NCBI RefSeq assembly: GCF_030691135.1
Contig: NZ_JAUYFA010000037.1
Span: 81,637 to 145,636, forward strand
Direction: 5' to 3'
Source: Phreatobacter sp.
GTDB taxonomy: Bacteria > Pseudomonadota > Alphaproteobacteria > Rhizobiales > Phreatobacteraceae
DNA: 64,000 nucleotides
Shown: piece by piece, positions 51,247 through 60,354 of the stretch
How positions within the stretch are numbered: position 1 is the first letter of the stretch
How the letters are laid out: each line of letters opens with the position of its first letter
Made by a program: the position numbers and the translations under genes
Notes under the pieces: model-generated
What the model saw: only the letters and a program-made list of their open reading frames with translations
Told to the model about the DNA's origin: nothing
Database searches by the model: none

Positions 51247-52653
51247 TTGCCGATCGACATGACCGCCGCCTTCGCCTTCTGGCCTTCGCTCGCCGCCATC
51301 GCGGCCTCCGTCAACGATGGCCGGAGCACGGCTGCTGCCGAAGCCGGGCGGTCCCTGGCGCGCATCGATGAACTGGACGGGGCCATCAATGCCTTCACTT
51401 CGGTCGACCGGGACGATGTGGCGGCGCGGGCGGCACGGGTCGATGCGCGGATTGCGGCGGGCGAACGCCTGCCCCTCGCCGGCGTGCCCGTGGCGATCAA
51501 GGACAATATCTGGGTCGCGGGGCGACCGATCACCCAGGGCTCGCGGCTGTTCAGCGATTTCGTCGCCCCCGAGGATGCCGAGGCCGTGGCGCGGCTGGTG
51601 GCCGCCGGTGCGGTGATCGTCGGCATCGCCAACACGTCGGAATTCGCGGCCAAGGGCCAGACGACCAATCTCCTCCACGGCGCCACGCGTAATCCCTGGA
51701 ACACCGCGATGACCCCAGGCGGCTCGTCGGGCGGCCCGGTGGCCGCCGTCGCGAGCGGCATGGTGCCGCTGGCGATCGGCACCGATGCCGGCGGCTCCAG
51801 CCGCAGGCCCCCGGCCCATACCGGCCTGGTCGGGCTCAAGCCGTCCTTTGGCGCGGTTCCGTATGGCCCGGGCTTTTCCGAGCCATTCTTCGCCATTTCC
51901 TGCATATGCCCCATTGCCCGGACTGTCACCGACACCGCCCTCGCCTTCGAGGTCATGGTGGGGGCTAGCCTGCTCGACCCGCATTCGGCGATCCTGCCGC
52001 CGGATGGCGAGCTCGCGCCTGAGCGGATGCGGATCGCCTACAGCCCGCGCTGGGGCCTCGACGTGCCGGTCGAACCGGAGGTCGCGGACCATGTCGCCGC
52101 CTGTGTCGAGCGGCTGCGCCGGGCCGGCCTGACCATCGTCGATCGCGATCCCCAATGGCCGGCCGGCGCTGCGGAGGCCGGTCTCGGCGCCATCCAGCAG
52201 GGCGGTCTCGCCGCGCTCTTCGGCTCGTCCTGGAGGGAGCGGCCGGACCAGATCGATCCCGATCTCGGCGCGCAGATCGCAGCCGGTCTCGCGCTTGCGG
52301 GAACCGACGTCGCCAGCGCCCTGCTCCTGTCGGAACAGGTCGCCGTCGCCGGTGCGCGCTTCTTCGCGGCCCAGGGTCTGGATGCGGTGATCGGACCGAC
52401 CACGCCCTGCGCCGCCTGGCCGGTCGACCGGCTCGGTCCGGAGACGATCGCCGGCGTTCCGGTCGGCCCGCGCGGCCATGCGGTCTTCACGCCGCTGTTC
52501 AACCATACGCGCCAGCCGGCGATCTCCGTTCCCTGCTGGCTCGACCGTTCGGGCCTGCCGCTCGGGCTGCAGATCGTCATGCCGCGCGGGCGGGACCGCG
52601 ACGTGCTGAGACTGGCCGCCGCGGTGGAAGAGGCGCTGGCCGCAGGGGCGTGA
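51247..52653 (+). CDS. Amidase-signature hydrolase
   Basis: A 468-aa amidase. The catalytic triad is visible: Lys85 (VAIKDN), cis-Ser in TPGGSSGG (160/161) and the nucleophile in DAGGSSRRP (184/185). It hydrolyses amide bonds in the cytoplasm. The TTG at 51247 is chosen because GAGGAGG (51235-51241) lies five bases upstream, while the ATG at 51259 is 17 bases away. Position after an ABC importer suggests that it processes the imported compound. The substrate is unknown. Confidence 0.88.
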   Translation: MPIDMTAAFAFWPSLAAIAASVNDGRSTAAAEAGRSLARIDELDGAINAFTSVDRDDVAARAARVDARIAAGERLPLAGVPVAIKDNIWVAGRPITQGSRLFSDFVAPEDAEAVARLVAAGAVIVGIANTSEFAAKGQTTNLLHGATRNPWNTAMTPGGSSGGPVAAVASGMVPLAIGTDAGGSSRRPPAHTGLVGLKPSFGAVPYGPGFSEPFFAISCICPIARTVTDTALAFEVMVGASLLDPHSAILPPDGELAPERMRIAYSPRWGLDVPVEPEVADHVAACVERLRRAGLTIVDRDPQWPAGAAEAGLGAIQQGGLAALFGSSWRERPDQIDPDLGAQIAAGLALAGTDVASALLLSEQVAVAGARFFAAQGLDAVIGPTTPCAAWPVDRLGPETIAGVPVGPRGHAVFTPLFNHTRQPAISVPCWLDRSGLPLGLQIVMPRGRDRDVLRLAAAVEEALAAGA

Positions 52654-52837
52654 TCCTCGGCGGGCCTGGCCTGCAGGCAGCCGGGCCGGGCGCTCTCTAG
52701 ACCCCTTCCCACGACCGGCTGGGAGCGGGTTCACCGACCTGGCCCCGTCGCGAGCGGGGATTGATCAAAAGTCGTGCGGGTTGCACATCTTCATCCGGCC
52801 GCGACCTGCCATGTGGCCGAACGAGGACTGTCCGCCG

Positions 52838-53449
52838 ATGTTCGATCCTCTCGCCAGACGCCTCATCGACGCCCCTCTGGCGCGGCTCGGCGCCTGGATC
52901 GCGGGTCGCGGTGCCACCGCCAATGCCATGACCGCTGCGGGATTGGCCTTCGGGCTGGCAGCGGCCCTCGCCATCGCGACCGGTCATGCCGGCTGGGGAT
53001 TGCTGCTGATCCTGATGTCGCGGCTGGCCGATGGTCTCGACGGGGCGGTCGCGCGCGTGCGCGGGCCGACCGATCTCGGCGCCTTCCTCGACATCGTCGC
53101 CGACTTCGCGTTCTACGCGGCCATTCCCATCGCCTTCGCCATCGCCGATCGGGCGAATGCCTTCCCCGCCCTGGTCCTGGTCGCCAGCTTCCTGCTGTCC
53201 GGTGGGAGCTTTCTCGCTTTCGCCACCCTCGCCGAGAAGCGCGGCCTCGCAACCACGGCGCGCGGTCGCAAGGGCTTCTTTCATCCCGGAGGCCTGGCGG
53301 AGGGCACCGAGACCATCGCCGCCTTCGTGCTGATGTGCCTGTTTCCGGCCTCCTTCGCGCTGATCGCCTGGATCTTCGCGGCGGCCTGCATGATCACCGC
53401 CTGCGGCCGCTGCCTCGACGCGGCCCGCATGTTCCGCCAGGACCCCTGA
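52838..53449 (+). CDS. CDP-alcohol phosphatidyltransferase family protein
   Basis: A membrane enzyme of about 203 aa. The family signature DG-x2-AR...G-x3-D-x3-D is present (Asp68-Gly69, Ala72-Arg73, Gly81, Asp85, Asp89), with seven residues between Arg and Gly. About five hydrophobic spans follow. Such enzymes exchange CMP in CDP-diacylglycerol for an alcohol. The ATG at 52838 has GAGGA upstream; ATGs at 52781 and 52811 are in frame but add a non-hydrophobic leader. The alcohol acceptor is unknown. It is convergent with the GntR gene. Confidence 0.85.
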   Translation: MFDPLARRLIDAPLARLGAWIAGRGATANAMTAAGLAFGLAAALAIATGHAGWGLLLILMSRLADGLDGAVARVRGPTDLGAFLDIVADFAFYAAIPIAFAIADRANAFPALVLVASFLLSGGSFLAFATLAEKRGLATTARGRKGFFHPGGLAEGTETIAAFVLMCLFPASFALIAWIFAAACMITACGRCLDAARMFRQDP

Positions 53450-53474
53450 GAGCGGCGCGGCCCGCGGTCGCCCC

Positions 53475-54179
53475 TCAGTCTGCGACGCCGGCGATGGTTG
53501 CCACATAGTCCTGCAGACGGTCGAGGCCGCGCTGCATGTGATGGTCGAGTTCCGCCAGCATCAGGTCGAGCCGGTCACCGGTCGCCAGATCCAAATAGGC
53601 CCGGTGGGCATCATCCAGGGGGCCGGAGCGTCCATGGGCCTTCTGGTGGACCGCGAGGTAGAGATGGAGCCGGGGGGCGATGCGGTTCCAGGTCTCCAGC
53701 AGCAGCCTGTGGCCGCAGAATTCGTAGACGGTCGCATGAAGCTTCACCTCGGCCTGCGACGCGGCGAAGCCGTCGCCGCCGGGCAGCGCCGCCAGCAGGG
53801 CCTCGTGCCGGGCCTTGAGGGTCGCGGCGAAGGCATCGGTGCGATGATGCCATATCTGCGTGAAGGCGAGGCGCTCCATCGCGGTGCGCAGCGAATAGAT
53901 CTCGCCGACATCGTGGCGCGACAGCGACATGACACGGGTGGCCGTATAGGGCACCGACACGAGGAGACCCTCCTCGACGAGCTGCCCCATCGCCTCGCGC
54001 AACGGGCCGCGGCTGACCCCGAATTCGGCCGCGAGCTGCTGTTCCGTCACCGTGCTGCCCGGCGCGATGCGGCCGTCGATGATGGCATGACGCAGGCGCT
54101 CGGCGACGCGGTCGCGGAAGGTCGCACGCCGGAGCGGCGCGACACCCGTGTCGGTCGCAAGGCCCGCCGCGCGGCTCAT
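53475..54179 (-). CDS. GntR-family (FCD) transcriptional regulator
   Basis: A 234-aa regulator. The winged helix-turn-helix lies at about 22-82 (TEQQLAAEFGVSRGPLREAM), and the remainder is an all-helical FCD effector domain. Its ATG overlaps the stop of the class IV aminotransferase homologue (ATGA), so it is the last gene of the operon it probably controls. A palindrome of the kind FCD regulators bind (GATTGT-CA-ACAATC) lies before the first gene of this operon at 58145-58158. Confidence 0.9.
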   Translation of the reverse strand: MSRAAGLATDTGVAPLRRATFRDRVAERLRHAIIDGRIAPGSTVTEQQLAAEFGVSRGPLREAMGQLVEEGLLVSVPYTATRVMSLSRHDVGEIYSLRTAMERLAFTQIWHHRTDAFAATLKARHEALLAALPGGDGFAASQAEVKLHATVYEFCGHRLLLETWNRIAPRLHLYLAVHQKAHGRSGPLDDAHRAYLDLATGDRLDLMLAELDHHMQRGLDRLQDYVATIAGVAD

Positions 54180-55099
54180 CGGGTGACCCATGCCTGGTAG
54201 TGCTCGGAGGCACGCCCCGTCATCGGTCCGGGGGTGCCGTTGCCGATCACCCGTCCGTCCACCTTCGTCACCGGCGTGACGCCGCCCAGGGTCCCGGTGA
54301 TGAAGGCTTCATCGGCCGAATAGACTTCGGCGAGGGTGAAGGGGCGCTCCTCGGCGGGCAGCCCAGCGGCGCGCCATGAATCCAGTACCGCCTGGCGGGT
54401 GAGGCCCTTGAAACAGAAAGCGCCGGTGGAGGTCCAGAGGGCACCGCGGCGGACGATGAAGAAATTGGTGGAGTTGCAACTGGCGACGAAGCCCTGCGGG
54501 TCGAGCATCAAGGCCTCGTCGGCTCCGGCATTGATTGCCTGGATCAGCGCCTGGATCAGGTTCAGGCGACTGTGCGAGTTGAGACGCAGGTCGAAGACGT
54601 CCGGCGTGCTCGTCCGGAAGGTGGAGGTGAAGAGCGACAGGCCGCGGATCTTCGAGTCCGGTCGTGGCGTCTTGTATTCGGCGACGATGACGATGGTCGC
54701 CTTGCCGATCACGAAGCGCGGGTCCTGGTTGACCGTCTTCTTGACGCCGCGGGTCACCATGAGACGGACATGGGCGCCGTCGGTCATGCCGTTGCGCGCC
54801 AGGGTCTCGTTGACTGCGGCGGCGACCTGCTCGCGGCTGAGGCCGATGTCGAGCGCGATTGAAGTTGCGCCCTCGAAGAGCCGGTCGAGATGCGCGTCGA
54901 GTTGGATCAGGCGGCCATTCTTGAGCCGGAGCCCCTCCCAGATGCCGTCGCCCAGCACGAAGCCGCTGTCGAAGACCGAGACGCGGGCCTCATGGCGGGG
55001 GACGAAGGCGCCGTCGACATAGACGAGAACCGCTTCGTTGCGCGAGTCGTCGAGGTACCCCTGGGCACTGCCCGCGGTGGAATTTCCTGCGCTGGTCAT
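54176..55099 (-). CDS. Class IV aminotransferase homologue lacking the PLP lysine
   Basis: A 307-aa protein with the fold-type IV layout: VFDSGFVLGDGIWEGLR (43-59), the HLDRL motif and a final GTLGGVTPVTKVDGR. However, at the position of the PLP lysine (K-x-x-N-R-L in aminodeoxychorismate lyase) it reads N-S-H-S-R-L, Asn174. At the Glu that contacts the pyridine nitrogen it reads VASCNSTN, Ser207. Normal transamination is therefore unlikely. The gene is intact and lies between the ABC ATPase and gntR, so it is probably functional in another way. Whether this is a known subfamily cannot be settled here. Confidence 0.75.
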   Translation of the reverse strand: MTSAGNSTAGSAQGYLDDSRNEAVLVYVDGAFVPRHEARVSVFDSGFVLGDGIWEGLRLKNGRLIQLDAHLDRLFEGATSIALDIGLSREQVAAAVNETLARNGMTDGAHVRLMVTRGVKKTVNQDPRFVIGKATIVIVAEYKTPRPDSKIRGLSLFTSTFRTSTPDVFDLRLNSHSRLNLIQALIQAINAGADEALMLDPQGFVASCNSTNFFIVRRGALWTSTGAFCFKGLTRQAVLDSWRAAGLPAEERPFTLAEVYSADEAFITGTLGGVTPVTKVDGRVIGNGTPGPMTGRASEHYQAWVTR

Positions 55100-55111
55100 G
55101 GCACTGTTCCG

Positions 55112-55894
55112 TCAGAAGCTGAACCGGCGATGGCCGGCGATGAAGGCCTGGGTCAAAGGCCGGCGCGGCGCCTTCAGCACCTCGTCCGGCGTTCCCTGTT
55201 CGTAGATGCCGCCCTCGGCGAGAAAGAGGACACGGGTCGCCATGTGATAGGCGAAGCCGATCTCGTGGGTGACGAGGATCATGGTGCGCCCTTCGGCGGC
55301 GAGCGCCTGGATGGTATCGAGCACCTCGCCGACGAGGGCCGGGTCGAGCGCCGAAGTCGGCTCGTCGAACAGCAGGATCTCCGGCTCCATGGCGAGGGCC
55401 CGCGCAATGGCGACGCGCTGCTTCTGCCCGCCGGACAGATGCGCCGGATAGGCCTCGGCCTTGTCGGCGAGGCCGACCCGGGCGAGCTCGGCCATGGCGC
55501 GCTCGCCGGCCGGCGCGCGGGCCATCCGCTTCACCGTGACGAGCCCTTCCATGACGTTGCCGAGCGCCGTCATGTGAGGGAACAGGTTGAACTGCTGGAA
55601 CACCATGCCGACGCGCTGGCGCAGCCGGTTGAGGCTGCCCTCGTCATAGCGGGTTTCGGTGCCGCCGGAGCGCTGGCGCTCGGCGCCGACCGGCTCGCCG
55701 TTGAGGATCACGCGCCCCGCGTCCGGACGCTCGAGGAAGTTGATGCAGCGCAGCAGCGTGGACTTGCCGGACCCCGATGCACCGATGATGGCGATGCGGT
55801 CGCCGCGCTTCACGTCGAGATCGACACCGGAAAAGACGGCCCTGTCGCCGAAGCGCTTGTCGAGGCCGGCGAGCCGGAGGAGAGGTGTGTCCAT
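55112..55894 (-). CDS. Polar amino-acid ABC transporter ATPase
   Basis: A 260-aa ATPase with Walker A GASGSGKST (38-46), LSGGQKQR and LLFDEPTSALDP, typical of GlnQ/HisP proteins. A short insert (GAERQRSGGTETRYDEG) follows the first strand pair, as in HisP-type members. It lies between the two permease genes and the aminotransferase homologue on the same strand. Confidence 0.9.
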   Translation of the reverse strand: MDTPLLRLAGLDKRFGDRAVFSGVDLDVKRGDRIAIIGASGSGKSTLLRCINFLERPDAGRVILNGEPVGAERQRSGGTETRYDEGSLNRLRQRVGMVFQQFNLFPHMTALGNVMEGLVTVKRMARAPAGERAMAELARVGLADKAEAYPAHLSGGQKQRVAIARALAMEPEILLFDEPTSALDPALVGEVLDTIQALAAEGRTMILVTHEIGFAYHMATRVLFLAEGGIYEQGTPDEVLKAPRRPLTQAFIAGHRRFSF

Positions 55895-55897
55895 GGC

Positions 55898-56563
55898 TCA
55901 GTCGCTCCGCGCCAGCCGCCGCTCGAGCGCATAGGTCGCGCGCACCAGCGGGTAGAGGAAGAGGAAGAAGAGGGCGCCGATGACGGTGTAGACCTCCAGC
56001 GGATTGAAGTTCAGCGAGGCGATGAGCTTGCCCTGGTGCAGGAGCTCGATATAGGCGACGACCGAGGCGAGGGTCGTCATCTTGAAGATCTCGATGCCGC
56101 GGTTGGTCAGCGCCGGAAGCACCCGCCTGAGGGCCTGGGGCAGGACGATCCGCCGGAGCGTCTGCAGGCCGGACATGCCGATGGCGCGTGCCGCCTCCCA
56201 CTGGCCCGGCTCGATCGACTGGATGCCGGCGCGGTAGATTTCGGCCGAATAGGCGGCCGAGTTGAGCGAGATGCCGAAGATGGCCGCCGTGAAGGGCGTG
56301 ATCTCGACGGGAACCAGCATCGGCAGGGCGAAGTAGAACCACAGGATCTGCACCAGCACCGGCGTGTTCCGGAAAAACTCGATGAAGCCGATCGAGACCC
56401 AACGCGCCAGCCGCCAGCGTGACCGCCGCGCCAGCGCCACGATCAGGCCGAAGCCAAGGCCGAGCACCAGGCAAACCGCGAAGAGCCGCACAGTGCCGAC
56501 AGCCCCCATGGCCAGAGCCTGCCAGTTGTCGAGCAGCGGCGTAAAGTCCCAGCGATAGGTCAT
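55898..56563 (-). CDS. Polar amino-acid ABC transporter permease
   Basis: A 221-aa permease with the coupling helix AEIYRAGIQSIEPGQWEAAR and family segment FFRNTPVLVQILWFYFALP. Its ATG overlaps the stop of its partner permease gene (ATGA), and the ATPase gene starts three bases after its stop. It forms a heterodimer with the 56560-57234 product. Confidence 0.9.
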   Translation of the reverse strand: MTYRWDFTPLLDNWQALAMGAVGTVRLFAVCLVLGLGFGLIVALARRSRWRLARWVSIGFIEFFRNTPVLVQILWFYFALPMLVPVEITPFTAAIFGISLNSAAYSAEIYRAGIQSIEPGQWEAARAIGMSGLQTLRRIVLPQALRRVLPALTNRGIEIFKMTTLASVVAYIELLHQGKLIASLNFNPLEVYTVIGALFFLFLYPLVRATYALERRLARSD

Positions 56564-57234
56564 CGCGTCATCTCGCCGCTTTGCGCCATGCGCCGCTCGA
56601 CCAGCGCGCCGAGCGCGCTCACCAGTGTGATGGTGACGAAGTAGAGGAGGGCCGCCGCGGTGAAGACCTCCAGGGGGCGGAAGGTCTTCTGGGCCAGTTC
56701 GTTCGCCTGATAGAGGAGGTCGGCATAAGAGACGGTGGCGACCAGAGTGGTGGTCTTCATCAGCTCGATCGAGCGTTCCATCATGGCCGGGAACATGCGC
56801 TTCACCGCCTGAGGCAGGATGATGCGCCGCATCGCCTGCGCCTTGCTCATGCCGATCGCGCGCGCAGATTCACTCTGACCCTTGTCGACGGAGACGATGC
56901 CGGCACGAAAGATCTCGGCGAAGAAGGCCCCGGACTGGATCGTGAAGGTGAGGGCCGCTGCGAGATAGGGTGTCATCTCGACGTTCAGGATGATCGGCAG
57001 GCCGAAATAGAACCAGAAGAGCTGCACCAGGGGCGGCGTCGTCCTGAACACCTCGATCACCAGCCCGGCAGGCGCCGCCATGAGGCGGTTGCCGGACAGT
57101 CGCGCCAGCGCGAGGGCGAGGCCGACCGGCAGACCGCCGGCCAGAGCCACGGCGGTCAGGACAAGCGTATTGCCGAGGCCGGCCAGCAGCAGGTCGCCAT
57201 GCGCCCATATCGGCGTGAAGTCCCAGCGGTACAC
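56560..57234 (-). CDS. Polar amino-acid ABC transporter permease
   Basis: A 224-aa permease with VFRTTPPLVQLFWFYFGLP and coupling helix AEIFRAGIVSVDKGQSESAR. It begins 10 bases after the binding-protein stop. Together with its partner, the ATPase and the binding protein it makes a complete importer for a polar amino acid or related acid. Confidence 0.9.
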   Translation of the reverse strand: MYRWDFTPIWAHGDLLLAGLGNTLVLTAVALAGGLPVGLALALARLSGNRLMAAPAGLVIEVFRTTPPLVQLFWFYFGLPIILNVEMTPYLAAALTFTIQSGAFFAEIFRAGIVSVDKGQSESARAIGMSKAQAMRRIILPQAVKRMFPAMMERSIELMKTTTLVATVSYADLLYQANELAQKTFRPLEVFTAAALLYFVTITLVSALGALVERRMAQSGEMTR

Positions 57235-57244
57235 GAGAGCCGCG

Positions 57245-58081
57245 TCAGCCGAGCATCTCCTTGATGATCGGTGGGGCCGCCTTGGGGTCGAGACCGAAGC
57301 CGGTGAGGAATTCCTCGTACCAGGCCTGGATCTGGCGGCTGCGGTAATAGCCGCCGATCTGCTCGTCCACCCAGGCGACGAAGGCGGTATCGCCCTTGCG
57401 GACGGCCGCGCTCGACGGGTTGGACTGGGTCGGCTGCGGCACGACGATCTTGCCTGCGCCGAGGCGCTGGCGCGCTGCGATCAGCGGGGGATGGAACAGG
57501 CAGACCGCTTCGACGCGGCCGGACTGGAAGGCGGCGATGGCTTCGGTATTGCCGGGGAAACGCTGGATGGTGGCCTTGGCGACATTGGTGGTGAGGAAGC
57601 GGTCCATGCTGGTCGCCTGCGGCACGGCGATCCGCACCTCCGGCTTGTTCAGGTCCTCCCAGCTGCGCACGGCGAGGTCGTCCTTCGCCAGCACCGCGAG
57701 GGAATAGTAAAGGAGCGGCGATGCGGGAAAGTCGACCGCCTGGGCCCGCTCGGGCGTGGCGTCGAGCACATACATGATGTCGATGCGGTTGGCCTGGAGG
57801 GCCGCGATCGCCGTACCCCAGGTGACCTCGACCGGCTCGAAGCGAACCCCGAGCGCTGCCGCCATGGCCTTGCCGATCGAGACGCCGACCCCGGACGACC
57901 ACTCGCCGGTGCGGGGGTCCTTGGAATACCACGGCGGCGCCTGGGTGACGCCGACCCGCAGCGAGCCACGGCGCTTGACCTCGTCCAGCGTGCCCGCGCC
58001 CTGGGCAAGGGCCGGCGCGACGAGCGTCGCTCCCGTCGAGAGAACCAGAGATGCCGCAAAAACGCGTCGATCGATGAACAT
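57245..58081 (-). CDS. Amino-acid ABC transporter substrate-binding protein (SBP_bac_3)
   Basis: A 278-aa periplasmic protein with an N-terminal signal (DRRVFAASLVLSTG, cleavage near residue 27). The mature part has RGSLRVGVTQAPPW, the GVSIGKAMAAALGV segment and a typical C-terminal lobe. It is the first gene of the operon that also encodes two permeases, the ATPase, the aminotransferase homologue and GntR. The ligand is unknown. Confidence 0.9.
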   Translation of the reverse strand: MFIDRRVFAASLVLSTGATLVAPALAQGAGTLDEVKRRGSLRVGVTQAPPWYSKDPRTGEWSSGVGVSIGKAMAAALGVRFEPVEVTWGTAIAALQANRIDIMYVLDATPERAQAVDFPASPLLYYSLAVLAKDDLAVRSWEDLNKPEVRIAVPQATSMDRFLTTNVAKATIQRFPGNTEAIAAFQSGRVEAVCLFHPPLIAARQRLGAGKIVVPQPTQSNPSSAAVRKGDTAFVAWVDEQIGGYYRSRQIQAWYEEFLTGFGLDPKAAPPIIKEMLG

Positions 58082-58144
58082 GGATCCCCTCCGTCCGGCC
58101 TCGGCTGAAGCGCTGTCGTCGGACAGTCAAAACCGCTGATTGTC

Positions 58145-58158
58145 GATTGTCAACAATC
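58145..58158 (-). promoter_or_regulatory. Predicted GntR (FCD) operator at the head of the operon
   Basis: GATTGT-CA-ACAATC is a perfect inverted repeat 63 bp upstream of the binding-protein gene. FCD-type GntR proteins commonly bind TTGT...ACAA palindromes, and the operon ends with such a regulator. Confidence 0.65.
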
Positions 58159-58320
58159 AAGCAGAACGGGCACGCTTTCGAGCGCGCGCGGCAGCACCGC
58201 TGGCGACGTGGGCGGCAAATGATCCTGGGCGTTCACGCGATGGCGGCTCCGCGCCTCATGGCGGTGGCGGTCGCGCGCTCCCGCGGCCGGCCTGCACCGG
58301 CGGGGCACCGCGGCGATCCG

Positions 58321-59664
58321 TCAGCGCACGAGCTTCGGCAACCAGAGGATCAATGGTGGCCAGGCCATGGCGATCAGCAGCGGAATGAGCTGGATCATCA
58401 TGAAGGGTGTCACCCCGCGGTAGATCGTTCCGATCGTGACATGCGGCGGGCAGATGCCCTTCAGGTAGTAGAGCGATGCGCCGAAGGGCGGCGAAATGAA
58501 GGAGGTCTGCAGGTTGATGGCGACAAGGATGCCGAACCAGATCAGGGTTTCCTCGCGCGTCATTCCCATGCCGAAATTGAGGTCGGCGACGATCGGGGCG
58601 ACGAGCACGATGAGGATGAAGGTGATCTCTACCCATTCCAGCACGAAGCCGAGGATGAAGACCGCCAGCATGATGATGACGAGGACGCCCCAAGGGCCAA
58701 CCGTATCGACAAAGAGCATGTTGCGAACGAGGTCGTCGCCGCCGATGCGCAGAAACAGGCCCGTGAAGCAGGTTGCCCCGATCATCACCATTGCGATCAT
58801 GGCGGTGGTCCGCAACGTCGAGTGCAGGATCGGCGGCAGTGATGTCCAGCGGAACTCGCGCGAGAAGGCCGCGAGCAGGGTGGCGCCGAGGGCGCCGATG
58901 GCCGCCGCCTCCGTCGGTGTCGCGATGCCGGCGGCGATGGAGCCGAGAACGGCGAGGATGAGGCCGAGCGGCGCCACCAGATTGGCTGCGGCCTCGAGCA
59001 GCAGCGCGCCGATCGGGATGCCCTCGCGCCGTTCGATGGCCGGCATGCGCTGCGGCCAGAAGACCGAGCCGATGAGAATCCAGACGATGAACAGAAGACC
59101 GAGAAGGATGCCAGGGATAAGGGCGCCGAGGAAAAGATCGCCGACCGAGACCTGGAGCACCTCGCCGAAGACGACCAGCATGATGCTGGGAGGGATGAGG
59201 ATGCCGAGCGTACCGGAGGCTGCGATGATGCCGGTGGCGATCTGCGGGTCATAGCCGCGTTCGAGCATGGCCGGCAGGCCGAGCAGGCCGAGCATGACGA
59301 TGGAAGCGCCGACAATGCCGGTCGACGCCGCCATGATGATGCCGATGACCGCCACGGCGATGGCATAGCCGCCGGGCAGGGGTCCCATCAGTCGCGCCAG
59401 TGAGGTCAGCAGCCGCCCGGCAATGCCCGACTTGTCGAGCATCAGACCCATATAGACGAAAAGTGGTATCGACAGCAGGAGCCAGTCGGCGAGGATTCCG
59501 GCGTAGATGCGCGTCACGAAGGTGAACAGGAAGGCGATGGGGACGTCGGCGACGAGGCAGAAGGCGACGGCGATGCCGGCCATGACGAAGCCCATGGGAT
59601 AGCCGCTGAAGGCCCCCGCGACGAGCATGACGAGCATTGCGATGGGGAGCCATTGTCCGGTCAC
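58321..59664 (-). CDS. TRAP transporter large permease (DctM)
   Basis: A 447-aa inner-membrane protein with about 12 hydrophobic spans and the DctM blocks LLSIPLFVYMGLMLDKSGI and GIIAASGTLGILIPPSIML. It is the ion-coupled transport subunit of a TRAP importer for carboxylic acids. The GTG start overlaps the stop of the small permease (GTGA). No gene follows downstream on this strand before the GntR-type operator region. Confidence 0.92.
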   Translation of the reverse strand: MTGQWLPIAMLVMLVAGAFSGYPMGFVMAGIAVAFCLVADVPIAFLFTFVTRIYAGILADWLLLSIPLFVYMGLMLDKSGIAGRLLTSLARLMGPLPGGYAIAVAVIGIIMAASTGIVGASIVMLGLLGLPAMLERGYDPQIATGIIAASGTLGILIPPSIMLVVFGEVLQVSVGDLFLGALIPGILLGLLFIVWILIGSVFWPQRMPAIERREGIPIGALLLEAAANLVAPLGLILAVLGSIAAGIATPTEAAAIGALGATLLAAFSREFRWTSLPPILHSTLRTTAMIAMVMIGATCFTGLFLRIGGDDLVRNMLFVDTVGPWGVLVIIMLAVFILGFVLEWVEITFILIVLVAPIVADLNFGMGMTREETLIWFGILVAINLQTSFISPPFGASLYYLKGICPPHVTIGTIYRGVTPFMMIQLIPLLIAMAWPPLILWLPKLVR

Positions 59665-60284
59665 GTCGTCATCCCTTCTTCGGGGGCCGCGCCCTGCCGG
59701 CGGCTGAACCAGTCGACGGTTGCGGGATCACGGCCGCGTCCGACGAGGGCGACGACATGCTGGATGATCTTCACCAGGACGACGATCGCCAGCAGCGCGA
59801 AGCCCAGCGGCATCACGCCCTTGACCAGATAGCGATCCTCGAGCCCGCCGGTCGTCGAGCGTTCGGCGGTCCTCAGGGCGGTACCGGTGAAGCGCCACGA
59901 GAAGTGCAGCATGAACAGCGTGAAGGGGAGCAGAAGAAAGGTATCGCCAATCAGTTCGATGATGACGCGCGTGCGCGCCGTCCAGCCGGCGGCGACGAAG
60001 TCGATGCGCACATGGGCGTCGGTCTCGACCGCGTAGACGATGCCGAGCATCACCATGACGGCGAACAGGTGCCATTGCAGTTCGGTCAAGCCGGTGACCG
60101 TCAACCGGTCGCCGAACAGTGGCAGCGTGAAGCCCCAGACGACGATGGTCGAGAGGCGCAGCTGGCTCGCCAGCACCGTCGCCAGAATGACGACGATGAC
60201 GAGCGGCAGGGTCCAGCTGGCGAGCCGGCAGAAACCGCTCGCCAGGCGGCTCGCCCCATCGAGAAGCTTCAGCGCTGCATCCAC
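59661..60284 (-). CDS. TRAP transporter small permease (DctQ)
   Basis: A 207-aa protein with four membrane spans, the DctQ topology, including the AHVRIDF block and a C-terminal cytoplasmic tail. The GTG at 60284 is supported by AAGGAA about 9 bases upstream; a longer frame adds non-membrane residues. It overlaps the large-permease start. Confidence 0.85.
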   Translation of the reverse strand: MDAALKLLDGASRLASGFCRLASWTLPLVIVVILATVLASQLRLSTIVVWGFTLPLFGDRLTVTGLTELQWHLFAVMVMLGIVYAVETDAHVRIDFVAAGWTARTRVIIELIGDTFLLLPFTLFMLHFSWRFTGTALRTAERSTTGGLEDRYLVKGVMPLGFALLAIVVLVKIIQHVVALVGRGRDPATVDWFSRRQGAAPEEGMTT

Positions 60285-60354
60285 GAGCCGGGTTCCTTGC
60301 GAGCAACGGCCGGCACACGAGGCGCCGGCCGTATGGCCATTCGACCGTCCGGAA

